DNA of 39,495 bases from Leuconostoc falkenbergense (GCF_014634805.1 NZ_BMBS01000018.1:1-39495), one strand, 5' to 3'; shown: positions 15,917 to 23,599, counted from the first letter of the stretch. Notes: generated by a model from the letters alone, not told the origin. Program-made: numbers and translations.

Positions 15917-15940
15917 ATAATATGGCGGCGACCATATTAT
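15917..15940 (-). repeat. Inverted repeat abutting the tRNA-Leu 3' end
   Basis: ATAATATGG and CCATATTAT (9-bp perfect arms, 6-nt loop) start at the discriminator base of tRNA-Leu and lie in the tRNA-Leu/tRNA-Thr spacer. It may be a processing determinant or a weak attenuator, since the U-tract is poor. Confidence 0.6.
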
Positions 15941-16021
15941 ACGGGTGACAGGAATCGAACCTGCACGGATTTCTCCACTGGAACCTAAATCCAGCGCGTC
16001 TGCCAGTTCCGCCACACCCGC
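15940..16021 (-). tRNA. tRNA-Leu (anticodon UAG)
   Basis: 82 nt with a class II long variable arm. Acceptor GCGGGTG/CACCCGT (G1-U72), A73, anticodon stem CTGGA/TCCAG with loop TTTAGGT giving anticodon TAG. D- and T-loops are normal (G18G19, TTCGATT). CCA is not encoded. Confidence 0.93.
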
Positions 16022-16041
16022 ATATCTAACACAACCCTTTA

Positions 16042-16070
16042 ATTTTACTGGAAAAATGATTATACGTCAA
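16042..16070 (-). promoter_or_regulatory. tRNA-Leu/tRNA-Thr promoter
   Basis: TTGACG (plus 16065-16070), a 17-nt spacer and TAAAAT (plus 16042-16047), 20 nt before the tRNA-Leu 5' end. Confidence 0.7.
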
Positions 16071-16131
16071 GCGTTTATTTACCTTTGATCACAAATAAGC
16101 GTAACATAGAAGTAGTGAGGAAAAACAACAA

Positions 16132-16482
16132 ATGACAAAAAGAAACGTTACAACAGTAATCGAAGCAAAGCACAACATTGAATTATTATACTTATCGCTA
16201 CAATCTAAGCTTATTGTCCCAGGTATTCGCGATATCACTGATGTTCTATTACAAGTTAACAAACAAATAGACACCAGTAAAAATCCAGAGGCTTTAATAA
16301 ACAGAATGGTTAATTATATCCGTATCACGGCCTCGTCTGAAAAACTTCATTTTTCAAAAGCTGATGAAAAACTGATTATTGATTTAGGCGTGATCGGACA
16401 ACAAGCTGGTCTGAATGGTCAATATATGGCCGATTTTTCTGATAAATCACAATTTTATAGTTACGCTGACACATATAGATAG
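16132..16482 (+). CDS. Class IIa bacteriocin immunity protein (leucocin A type)
   Basis: 116 residues, cytoplasmic, predicted helical bundle. From memory of the leucocin A immunity protein, the C-terminal half is nearly the same: I-N-R-x-V-N-Y-I-R-I-T-A-S (about residues 61-73) and L-G-V-I-G-Q-x-A-G-L-N-G-Q-Y-M-A-D-F-S-D (about 86-105). Such proteins protect the cell by binding the bacteriocin-occupied mannose-PTS receptor. SD GAGG precedes the ATG and a strong terminator follows. No bacteriocin precursor, ABC exporter or regulator is nearby, so it is an orphan immunity gene, probably defending against bacteriocins of competitors. It lies beside tRNA-Leu. Confidence 0.9.
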   Translation: MTKRNVTTVIEAKHNIELLYLSLQSKLIVPGIRDITDVLLQVNKQIDTSKNPEALINRMVNYIRITASSEKLHFSKADEKLIIDLGVIGQQAGLNGQYMADFSDKSQFYSYADTYR

Positions 16483-16513
16483 ATTGTAATTAGTTAGCCA
16501 CTTTCATCATCAA

Positions 16514-16551
16514 AAAAGGTTCGATACACTATTTTCTGTATCGAACCTTTT
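16514..16551. terminator. Strong terminator, immunity gene / hypothetical gene
   Basis: A 15-bp perfect stem (AAAAGGTTCGATACA and complement) with loop CTATTTTC, A-rich on one side and T4 on the other. It serves the convergent genes at 16132-16482 and 16583-16957. Confidence 0.92.
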
Positions 16552-16582
16552 AATGTTCATAGTCCTATTTTAGTCACAATCA

Positions 16583-16957
16583 TTAGGCTTTTTGTTTTAA
16601 ATCACGTTCTCTTACTAACAAATCAAGTAAAATCCCATTTTGTACCAACGCTTGCCACATCCCCGGTGTGTATTTTTCACCGCGAATAATCGCTGATACA
16701 ATTGCTCTTATTAAGCTATAATCCTGAGACGTATTCGCTAATTGGGCTACATCTGCCTCTGCCAAACCTTCATGAAATTGATGTTGGCGCAACGTGCGAT
16801 CAAAATTTCTATCATATTCATCCGACTTAAAATAACTTTGCGCAAACGTCAAAATATCAGCCGTATAAGACGGGTATGTCGTCTCATGCCATGGAATTGC
16901 TTGCCCTTTTGCCTGCCGTAAAATACTAATATTTTTGTCAAAATCAAATGCTTGCAT
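16583..16957 (-). CDS. Small hypothetical protein
   Basis: 124 residues, soluble, mostly helical by composition, with no signal peptide and no motif I recognise. SD AAAGAGG precedes the ATG by about 8 nt, so translation is well supported. It begins 30 nt after the AI-2E transporter gene stop, so it is probably cotranscribed with it and mutY. It is a real gene by signals; the function is unknown. Confidence 0.7.
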   Translation of the reverse strand: MQAFDFDKNISILRQAKGQAIPWHETTYPSYTADILTFAQSYFKSDEYDRNFDRTLRQHQFHEGLAEADVAQLANTSQDYSLIRAIVSAIIRGEKYTPGMWQALVQNGILLDLLVRERDLKQKA

Positions 16958-16987
16958 TGCGATACCTCTTTCTATGGTATGATTATA

Positions 16988-18091
16988 TCACTTATTTTTA
17001 GTAAGTTCACGCATTTGTGTGCCAAATTTGATGACAGTTCTGAGCACAGCATAGACTGGCACCACCAAAATCATGCCAACGATACCTTTCAAGTTACCCG
17101 CTACCATCAGTAAAATCATGATTGTCAGCGGATGAATCTGTAATGATTTACCAATCACATTTGGATAAATAAAGTTGCCATCCAATTGCTGAACAACTGT
17201 CATAACAACTAATACCAAAATCATTTGCTTCCAAGATTGCGTTCCTGCCACTATTAAGGAAGGAATGACACCAATCCAGGGACCTACATAAGGGACAATA
17301 TTAGTAATGCCGGCGATGACCCCTAAAAGCCAAGCATAAGGTTGACCGATGATTAGGTAGCCAATCGCCATTGCCACCCCGACAAACAGCATCTCAATCG
17401 CTTGACCAGAAATATACTTTTCAATCGTGTGGTCCATCTTATTTGTCAAATCTGCAACATTATCAGCAAAGCGATCAGGAAAAAGACGTTGTAAAGCTGG
17501 CAGAAGACGATTGCCGTCACTTAACATATAGAATAAAACAACCGGTATTGTCACTAAATTAATGGTCACTGACGTGATTGTTGAAATCACATTGCCTAGC
17601 GTCCCCGCCGTAATAGTCAAAAACGAAGCTGCATACTTTCCAACAGCGCTTTTCACCTCATCAACATCAATCGACAAATGCAAACTGTTAAACCATTTAC
17701 TTTGCAACGTATCATTAACATAAGATTGGACCGTCTTAGCAAATCCCGGCAAAGCATTGATCAAATTGGTCATTTCACGAACCAAGGTTGGCACCAGCAA
17801 TATTAAAGCCCCACCAATCACAGTCAAAAATAGCACAAATGTTATGATCACTGCCAGTTGATGTGGCATTTTATGATTTTTAATGGTGATTTTTTCAAGT
17901 AAGGTCAAGATTGGTTTCAAGACATAATACAAAAAGCCGGCCACAATTAACGGAACGAATACCGTTGAAATGAAAACTGATATCGGCTGCATCAAAAAAT
18001 CAAACCGTGACACAATCCAAATTAGTGCCGACAGTGCTAATAATTCTATTGTCCAAAAAAACAAATTTTTATATTTCAGATTCGGAAACAT
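16988..18091 (-). CDS. AI-2E family transporter
   Basis: 367 residues and eight TM helices. The family segments are visible: P-Y-A-W-L-L-G-V-I-A-G-I-T-N-I-V-P-Y-V-G-P-W-I-G-x-I-P motif (about residues 253-282) and the H-P-L-T-I-M-I-L-L segment near 320. The family includes TqsA-type exporters and ion antiporters, so the name does not prove AI-2 export. The start at 18091 lies inside the 3' end of mutY (23-nt overlap) with SD GGAG 8-9 nt upstream, which implies coupling. Confidence 0.86.
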   Translation of the reverse strand: MFPNLKYKNLFFWTIELLALSALIWIVSRFDFLMQPISVFISTVFVPLIVAGFLYYVLKPILTLLEKITIKNHKMPHQLAVIITFVLFLTVIGGALILLVPTLVREMTNLINALPGFAKTVQSYVNDTLQSKWFNSLHLSIDVDEVKSAVGKYAASFLTITAGTLGNVISTITSVTINLVTIPVVLFYMLSDGNRLLPALQRLFPDRFADNVADLTNKMDHTIEKYISGQAIEMLFVGVAMAIGYLIIGQPYAWLLGVIAGITNIVPYVGPWIGVIPSLIVAGTQSWKQMILVLVVMTVVQQLDGNFIYPNVIGKSLQIHPLTIMILLMVAGNLKGIVGMILVVPVYAVLRTVIKFGTQMRELTKNK

Positions 18092-19103
18092 TTAATTTCT
18101 CCAGCAATTTATATTGTAATTTTGGCAGACTTAATGCTGCCAATTCTTCTTGATTAAAGTATTTTTGCCATGAATCCGGCGTAATCGATGTCGATTTGAC
18201 CAACCAAATTTCCCAACGGCGATGTGTGAAAATATGAACCACGGGCTTAATATTGAGCATGTTGCCTTGAATATCTTCCACACTGTTAATTGGTGTTAGT
18301 GGGAACGTCCAAAAATTAGCTAACAATCCTGTTTCTGGCCTTTGTTCTAAAAGTAGAGCGCCATTTTTCTCATAAACATGAGCGACAAACAGTTGCTTGA
18401 CTGGTTTTGGTTTGGGTGTTTTAACCGGATAATGACTTTCAACACCATCACGATAGGCCGCATTAAAAGATTTGACTGGTGAATGTTGCGTGTCAGCGTT
18501 TTTAGCGGACATATAGCTAGCACCTAAGTCCATAATGGCCTGATTAAAGTCCCCCGGCCGTTTAGGATCAACAATTGGCAAAATGGCATCATAAAATATT
18601 TGCCGTGACTTAGGTTGTGCAATGTCTGCATCAATCTTTAATAACCGACTAAATACGCGATACTGATTACCATCAACTGCTGGTACCACTTCGCCAAAAC
18701 TGATTGAAGCAATCGCAGCAGCCGTGTATGGCCCAACGCCCGGCAAAGTCTGCAACTCTTTACTTGTCGTCGGCCACTCACCATCATATTCACGAACAAC
18801 ATACTGCGCTGCTTTTTGTAAATTGCGCGCCCGCGAATAATAACCAAGTCCTTCCCATAATTTTAACACAACTTCCTCAGGTGCCTGTGCTAAAGCGCTC
18901 ACTGTTGGTAACTGCTGCATAAATCGTTCAAAATAAGGGATTACCGTGGCAACTTGTGTTTGCTGTAACATTATTTCTGAAACCATTACGCGGTAAGGAT
19001 CGTGATTTTGCCGCCAAGGTAAGGTTTTACGCCCCTCGTCATCATACCAATGAAGTAGTGTTTCTCGAAAAGATTCAATTGTTTGTTGAGACCATTTTTC
19101 CAT
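18069..19103 (-). CDS. mutY: Adenine DNA glycosylase MutY lacking the iron-sulfur cluster
   Basis: 344 residues. It removes adenine mispaired with 8-oxoguanine. N-terminal HhH-GPD domain: L-P-W-R (about residues 28-31), S-E-I-M-L-Q-Q-T-Q-V (about 42-51), L-P-G-V-G-P-Y-T-A-A-A (about 121-131), and catalytic Asp in A-V-D-G-N (about 144-148). The C-terminal NUDIX-like MutY domain starts near 225. The four cysteines of the usual C-x6-C-x2-C-x5-C loop after D-L-G-A (about 190-215) are all absent; the loop reads Y-M-S-A-K-N-A-D-T-Q-H-S-P. There is no SD; an extended -10 sits 7 nt before the ATG. Confidence 0.94.
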   Translation of the reverse strand: MEKWSQQTIESFRETLLHWYDDEGRKTLPWRQNHDPYRVMVSEIMLQQTQVATVIPYFERFMQQLPTVSALAQAPEEVVLKLWEGLGYYSRARNLQKAAQYVVREYDGEWPTTSKELQTLPGVGPYTAAAIASISFGEVVPAVDGNQYRVFSRLLKIDADIAQPKSRQIFYDAILPIVDPKRPGDFNQAIMDLGASYMSAKNADTQHSPVKSFNAAYRDGVESHYPVKTPKPKPVKQLFVAHVYEKNGALLLEQRPETGLLANFWTFPLTPINSVEDIQGNMLNIKPVVHIFTHRRWEIWLVKSTSITPDSWQKYFNQEELAALSLPKLQYKLLEKLNVSESEI

Positions 19104-19110
19104 AATATCT

Positions 19111-19119
19111 ATTGTAGCA
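19111..19119 (-). promoter_or_regulatory. mutY extended -10, leaderless arrangement
   Basis: TGCTACAAT (TGn plus TACAAT) ends 7 nt before the mutY ATG. Transcription would start at or within a base or two of the start codon. No SD is present. Confidence 0.5.
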
Positions 19120-19120
19120 C

Positions 19121-19149
19121 TTGTAATTGCTATTTTTTTACAGTATAAT
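19121..19149 (+). promoter_or_regulatory. Near-consensus promoter of the small basic protein gene
   Basis: TTGTAA (19121-19126), a 17-nt spacer and TATAAT (19144-19149). Confidence 0.8.
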
Positions 19150-19192
19150 ATTTATTTGTATGGAAAACATTGGATAAAAAAGGAGCACTATC

Positions 19193-19336
19193 ATGGCATT
19201 AAAGAAGCCTCTTAACTCATTCGCCCGTGCCCGCAAAGTTAGTCACAGCGCTGCGAAGAAGCAACGTCAAGCTGCTATTGCAAAGTTGCAACAATGGGCC
19301 AAAGGTAAGTCAGAAGAATTACCTACGACAAAGTAA
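19193..19336 (+). CDS. 47-residue basic protein, unrecognised
   Basis: Short ORF starting M-A-L-K-K-P-L-N-S-F-A-R-A-R-K and ending P-T-T-K. It is rich in Lys, Arg, Ala and Gln and probably forms one amphipathic helix after residue 18. It has a near-perfect promoter, SD AAGGAG with 8-nt spacing, and a 16-bp terminator, so it is a complete and probably highly expressed monocistronic unit. I do not recognise the family. The charge suggests RNA, ribosome or nucleoid binding (inference). It is divergent from mutY. Confidence 0.8.
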   Translation: MALKKPLNSFARARKVSHSAAKKQRQAAIAKLQQWAKGKSEELPTTK

Positions 19337-19345
19337 GTTTGACTT

Positions 19346-19385
19346 AAAAAAACAAAACCAGTATACGTACTGGTTTTGTTTTTTT
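19346..19385 (+). terminator. Strong terminator after the small basic protein gene
   Basis: Stem of 16 bp (AAAAACAAAACCAGTA and complement) around a TACG tetraloop, followed by a T-run. Confidence 0.93.
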
Positions 19386-19435
19386 AACAGCAACACTTTG
19401 ATAACTAAAATTTCAAAAAGAAAGGATGTTATTGC

Positions 19436-20839
19436 TTGAATATATCTCAAAAAAATCGCACAATTTTAATCATTTTAGTGATTGGTACTTTCCTTGGCTT
19501 CTTAAATCAAACACTGATGAACGTTGCCCTACCTGATATTATGCGTGAATTTCACATTTCAACCGCATTAGGACAGTGGCTAACCAATGGTTATATGTTA
19601 GTCAATGGCATTATGGTACCTTTAACTGCCTTCCTCATTCAACGCCTAACAACACGTGCGCTTTATCTGACAGCGGTTGGTCTATTTGCGATTGGAACGA
19701 TTACTGCTGGCTTTGCGCCTAACTTTGAAATTTTGATCACGGGTCGTATGATTCAAGCAATGGGCGCCGGTGTTTTTGGACCATTAATGAATGTCGTTGT
19801 GATGAATTTATTTGCCCCTGATCGTCGTGGATCGGCAATGGGAACGATTGGGTTGGCGCTAAACTTTGCGCCAGCCCTAGGGCCGAGCTTGTCTGGATTT
19901 ATTGTAACTAATCTGAATTGGCGTTTTCTGTTTTACATTGTTGCACCCCTCATTATTGCTAATTTTATTTTGGCATATTTTCTCTTAAACAACATTGGCA
20001 CACCAAAACGATTAAAGTTCGATGTACTCGGTGTTATTCTATCAAGTATTGGTTTAGGATCGTTACTTTACGGCTTTTCAAATGCAGGCGGTACCCCGTG
20101 GCATGACTTCACTGTTTGGGGTTTTGTGGTAATTGGCTTGGTTGTCACAACATTATTCATCCTTCATCAATTGCATACGTCAACGCCATTGCTTAACATG
20201 AGCGTTTTTTCTCATCGAGAGTTCAATGTTGCTGTTTTGATTAATATTGTTTTGATGATGGCTATGTACGGTGGTGCGTTAATGTTACCACTTTATATGC
20301 AAAATGTCCGTGGTGCTTCTGCCTTTATTTCTGGTTTGGTTTTATTCCCCGGGGCATTGGTTACAGCATTTTTGTCACCATGGAGTGGCCGCTTATATGA
20401 TCGCTATGGTGCCAAATATCTCACCCTTACCGGTATCTTAATTACCGCTGTGGGTACTTTTATTCTTGCTTCATTAACGTTGACAACGCCACTTTGGTTC
20501 GCTGTCATTGGACAATTTGTACGGCAACTGGGGCTAGTCTTGGTTTTGATGCCGATCCAAACTGAAGCATTTAATGCACTACCTCTTAACATCATCCCTG
20601 ATGGTTCGGCCATGTTTACAACGATTCGTCAGTTGGCTGCTTCGTTTGGTACGGCAGCCTTGGTAACAATTATGACAAAAAGTGCTACTAATTATCAGCT
20701 GCACCACCAACAAGCTAGTAGTTTACTTGTCAATTTGCATGGCGTCCACATCACTTTTTTAACTGCTGCGTTGTTAATGCTTGTTGCTGCAGCGATGACT
20801 AGTTTGCTTAAACCCAAACCAGTTATCACCAAAAAGTAG
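19436..20839 (+). CDS. MFS drug efflux transporter, DHA2 (EmrB/QacA, LmrB-like) family
   Basis: 467 residues and about 13-14 TM helices. The motif near residues 23-37 (L-N-Q-T-L-M-N-V-A-L-P-D-I) is the DHA2 TM1 motif with D. Q-W-L-T-N-G-Y-M-L follows, and motif C-like G-x-x-x-G-P-x-x-x-G (about 135-145) is typical of drug/H+ antiporters. The start is TTG at 19436 with AAAGGATG upstream. No regulator gene is adjacent. The substrate is unknown. Confidence 0.88.
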   Translation: MNISQKNRTILIILVIGTFLGFLNQTLMNVALPDIMREFHISTALGQWLTNGYMLVNGIMVPLTAFLIQRLTTRALYLTAVGLFAIGTITAGFAPNFEILITGRMIQAMGAGVFGPLMNVVVMNLFAPDRRGSAMGTIGLALNFAPALGPSLSGFIVTNLNWRFLFYIVAPLIIANFILAYFLLNNIGTPKRLKFDVLGVILSSIGLGSLLYGFSNAGGTPWHDFTVWGFVVIGLVVTTLFILHQLHTSTPLLNMSVFSHREFNVAVLINIVLMMAMYGGALMLPLYMQNVRGASAFISGLVLFPGALVTAFLSPWSGRLYDRYGAKYLTLTGILITAVGTFILASLTLTTPLWFAVIGQFVRQLGLVLVLMPIQTEAFNALPLNIIPDGSAMFTTIRQLAASFGTAALVTIMTKSATNYQLHHQQASSLLVNLHGVHITFLTAALLMLVAAAMTSLLKPKPVITKK

Positions 20840-20899
20840 CAAGTGCTTCGACTATTTCAGTTATAATATAAATAAACTTAATTAATTGGAGGTATTGTT

Positions 20900-21667
20900 A
20901 TGACCTACGGGTTTATTGGTGCCGGCAACATGGCGACGGCGATGATGAAAGGACTGTTGCACGCGAATGTTGATCCAGCAGATATTTACGTGTCTTCACC
21001 ACACCGTGCCAAGTCGTTGGCAGAGGAACTTCACATCAATGCTGCTGATTCACAAACAGTTATTAACCAAAGTGACATCATCATATTAGCGTTTTTACCT
21101 AATCAGTTAACAGACATTGGTGCTACGCTTAATTTCACTAATAAAATTGTCGTCTCTGTGTTAGCACAAATCACGATTTCTGATCTAAATCAAGCTATTC
21201 CAAATGCATTCAATGTTCGCGCTTTACCCAACATCAATTCAGCTATTGGGCAAGGTAACACAGCGCTCGCTTTTGCCGACAACATAGACGCGGAACAAAA
21301 TAAAAGCGTTACTCATTTTTGGCATTTGTTAGGCAACAGTGTCATACTCGAGGAAGATCAGTTCGCAATATTTTCTGCCATTGCCGGTTCCGGTCCTGCC
21401 TATGCCTTCAAGTTCATTGACGCATTGACCAAAGCAGGTGTTGATAATGGCTTGGACGAAAAACAAGCTGCAAGTATTGCAACGCAAACTGTTTTAGGTT
21501 CTGCAAGCACTCTAAATCAGTCAGGCAGCGACGCCGTCACACTCATGAATAGCGTTGCATCACCGGGTGGCTCAACACGCGCTGGTCTAGATAATTTTGA
21601 AGCTAATCAATTTGATGATATTGTTGCCAAAGCTATTTCAGCGACCGTCAATCATAAACACGCCTAA
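20900..21667 (+). CDS. proC: Pyrroline-5-carboxylate reductase
   Basis: 255 residues. It reduces 1-pyrroline-5-carboxylate to proline with NAD(P)H, the last step of proline synthesis. The Rossmann motif G-F-I-G-A-G-N-M-A-T-A-M (residues 4-15) and the C-terminal ProC signature region (G-S-G-P-A-Y near 165 and S-V-A-S-P-G-G-S-T-R-A-G-L near 215) are clear. SD GGAGG is 7 nt upstream. No proA/proB lies nearby. A terminator follows. Confidence 0.95.
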   Translation: MTYGFIGAGNMATAMMKGLLHANVDPADIYVSSPHRAKSLAEELHINAADSQTVINQSDIIILAFLPNQLTDIGATLNFTNKIVVSVLAQITISDLNQAIPNAFNVRALPNINSAIGQGNTALAFADNIDAEQNKSVTHFWHLLGNSVILEEDQFAIFSAIAGSGPAYAFKFIDALTKAGVDNGLDEKQAASIATQTVLGSASTLNQSGSDAVTLMNSVASPGGSTRAGLDNFEANQFDDIVAKAISATVNHKHA

Positions 21668-21672
21668 TCACT

Positions 21673-21699
21673 AGCACTTCAATCATGAAGTGCTTTTTT
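21673..21699 (+). terminator. proC terminator
   Basis: AGCACTTCA and TGAAGTGCT (9-bp perfect stem, ATCA loop), then TTTTTA. Confidence 0.9.
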
Positions 21700-21722
21700 A
21701 GTGAGCAATCAAAATTGTTAAA

Positions 21723-22013
21723 TCAAATACTGAACAAAACATCACGACCGCCCATATCGTTTGCACCAATATAGCGCTGAGATAATTCGACAAGAAACTG
21801 TGTCGATGCAGATGTCAACTGTTGCTCGACTGCAAGCCGTGATAAACTACTTTTGAGCGACGCAGCCACAGCGCGATCATTTTGACTCTTTTCTAGTTGG
21901 GTTTTATTGTTAACAAATATATCACGTTCAGCACTCGTAATGGTTTCATCTAAAATTAAATCAACCAAATTGTCTAGCAACCAATTTTTATCTGGTGTCT
22001 TCCATGTCATCAT
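21723..22013 (-). CDS. Putative bacteriocin immunity protein (enterocin A immunity-like)
   Basis: About 96 residues, all-helical by prediction. The pattern L-V-D-L-I-L-D-E-x-I-T-S-A-E-R-D, then K-x-Q-L-E-K, then L-x-x-x-L-S-R-L-A-V-x-x-x-L-T resembles the EntA_Immun four-helix family. This is pattern recognition only, so the function is tentative. Four near-start codons (ATG ATA ATG ATG) follow GGGGG. The third codon, ATG at 22013, has the best spacing (7 nt). No bacteriocin gene is seen. It lies between proC and tRNA-Glu, convergent with proC. Confidence 0.6.
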   Translation of the reverse strand: MMTWKTPDKNWLLDNLVDLILDETITSAERDIFVNNKTQLEKSQNDRAVAASLKSSLSRLAVEQQLTSASTQFLVELSQRYIGANDMGGRDVLFSI

Positions 22014-22162
22014 TATCATTCCCCCGATTTTGCTTAATGGACAACATACGTTACATGACGTGCCATCCTATCATTTTAGCATTGATTATTTACATCATAC
22101 TACTTTTTATCAGCAACAGTTCATTTTAAAAATAATAATGCATTAAACGTCTGAGAGCACAC

Positions 22163-22190
22163 AAAAAGCCGCAACCGAAGTTGCGACTTT
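22163..22190 (-). terminator. tRNA-Glu terminator
   Basis: On the minus strand an 11-bp stem (AAAGTCGCAAC/GTTGCGGCTTT, one G-U) has a TTCG tetraloop and is followed by TTG. It starts 4 nt past the tRNA. Confidence 0.88.
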
Positions 22191-22193
22191 TAG

Positions 22194-22265
22194 TAGCTCG
22201 TGAGAGAATCGAACTCTCGATTCCGCCGTGAAAGGGCAGCGTCTTAGCCACTTGACCAACGAGCC
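22194..22265 (-). tRNA. tRNA-Glu (anticodon UUC)
   Basis: 72 nt. Acceptor GGCTCGT/ACGAGCT (G1-U72) with A73, anticodon loop CTTTCAC giving TTC, normal D-loop G18G19 and T-loop TTCGATT. CCA is not encoded. Confidence 0.94.
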
Positions 22266-22304
22266 ATGGTCAGTTGTTGTTCGCTCTCGCTAAACAACTA
22301 TATT

Positions 22305-22333
22305 AGTATACCAAGAATTCAAATACTCGTCAA
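22305..22333 (-). promoter_or_regulatory. tRNA-Glu promoter
   Basis: TTGACG (plus 22328-22333), a 17-nt spacer and TATACT (plus 22305-22310). The -35 overlaps the stop codon of the upstream oxidoreductase gene. The leader can form an AGTTGTT/AACAACT hairpin before the tRNA. Confidence 0.7.
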
Positions 22334-23565
22334 CCCTTTTTCTTCAAAGTCATCAGTTTTGTTGGATCAATTTGTTTTGTCACTTTGACCGGTGTACTTT
22401 TGTAATAACGCCAAGGCTTGTTCGGATCAAATTCCAGATCTGTCGTCACCGGTAATCCATTCTTAAAGCGTGTCAATAACCATTGTTCCAATGGTTTGGG
22501 GACACCCAACAAGTCGAAATCTGATGGCGAAATGGCATACCGAATTGCCCGTTCATCATTCATCTTCACCTTTTGCACCCAGTTGGGTTCAACAATCAAT
22601 TCACGCCCCATGGCCGCAAAAGTCACACCAGTATCCATCAGCTCTTCAACTTGCATAGGCTGTTTTACTAAGCCAGCCACCATCAGTGGAAAGTCGTCTG
22701 GTAGTGCCTGTCGATAACAATCAACAATTTTTTTCTGATCATCCTTATCTTTAAACGGTGTTTGAAAGGCATTTTTCAATGACAAATGTAGATAATCAAC
22801 TGGCAAGTCAATTAATTTGTTGACAAAAGCTAACGAATCTTGCAATGTAATCCCCGGTGTCATTGGTTCTTCAGGTGATTGACGATAGCCGAGTAAAAAT
22901 GGCCGATCAGCATACTGCTCGATGGTTTGCGCGACCTTAGCAGTAACCGCTAAACCAAAGCGCATCCGTTTCTCCAATGTTCCACCCCAAATGTCATCAC
23001 GTTGATTACTGTCAGGTGAAAAGAACTGTTGCATCAAATACAAATTCGCGCCATGAAGTTCAACACCATCAAACCCGGCCAAAATAGCTCTTTTCGTTGC
23101 AGCAGCAAAGTCATCAATTGTTTGCGCAATTTCTTGATGGGTTAACGCGCGTGGCGTTTCAAAGTCGCCACGTGGATACGCAACGGCTGACGCAGATACC
23201 GGTTGTTGCCCACGCAATATCGCAGTAGTCGTCTGCCGGCCAGCAGAAAATAATTGCAGTATCGCTTTTGCCCCGCCTGATTGTATGGCACTGGCTAAAC
23301 GTGATAACCCCGCAATTTTGTCGTCATCAGCGGCGGAAATACCACCTTCCCAACCTTTTCCTAAATTATTGACATGTGCAACTTCACTCACAATGATTCC
23401 GGGACCACCGCTGCGCATTTGGTAATAGCGCAACTCATTATCCGTTACACTACCATCTTCAAAAGACGCACGTAATGTTGTCGGAGCCATCACAACATGA
23501 TTACGTACTGTCATTTGCTTATTTTTAAATGTATATGAGTCTAAAAAATCGTAATTTATTTGCAT
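22330..23565 (-). CDS. NADH:flavin oxidoreductase, old yellow enzyme family
   Basis: 411 residues, FMN-binding TIM barrel. Visible family motifs are N-H-V-V-M-A-P (about residues 22-28), G-x-I-I-V-S-E-V (about 55-62), L-F-S-A-G-R (about 104-109), and F-D-G-V-E-L-H-G-A-N (about 165-174) with the H-x-x-N pair that orients substrate. It reduces activated alkenes or quinone-like electrophiles with NAD(P)H; the physiological substrate is unknown. There is no SD, and an extended -10 sits 6 nt before the ATG. An inverted repeat overlaps the promoter. Confidence 0.9.
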   Translation of the reverse strand: MQINYDFLDSYTFKNKQMTVRNHVVMAPTTLRASFEDGSVTDNELRYYQMRSGGPGIIVSEVAHVNNLGKGWEGGISAADDDKIAGLSRLASAIQSGGAKAILQLFSAGRQTTTAILRGQQPVSASAVAYPRGDFETPRALTHQEIAQTIDDFAAATKRAILAGFDGVELHGANLYLMQQFFSPDSNQRDDIWGGTLEKRMRFGLAVTAKVAQTIEQYADRPFLLGYRQSPEEPMTPGITLQDSLAFVNKLIDLPVDYLHLSLKNAFQTPFKDKDDQKKIVDCYRQALPDDFPLMVAGLVKQPMQVEELMDTGVTFAAMGRELIVEPNWVQKVKMNDERAIRYAISPSDFDLLGVPKPLEQWLLTRFKNGLPVTTDLEFDPNKPWRYYKSTPVKVTKQIDPTKLMTLKKKG

Positions 23566-23571
23566 ATCAAT

Positions 23572-23599
23572 ATTGTAACACGATATGTTACTGTGTCAC
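23572..23599 (-). promoter_or_regulatory. Oxidoreductase promoter with overlapping operator-like repeat
   Basis: GTGACA (plus 23594-23599), a 16-nt spacer and extended -10 TGTTACAAT (TACAAT plus 23572-23577). Inside spacer and -10 lies GTAACA-N5-TGTTAC (23575-23591), a perfect inverted repeat suited to a repressor dimer. Confidence 0.55.
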
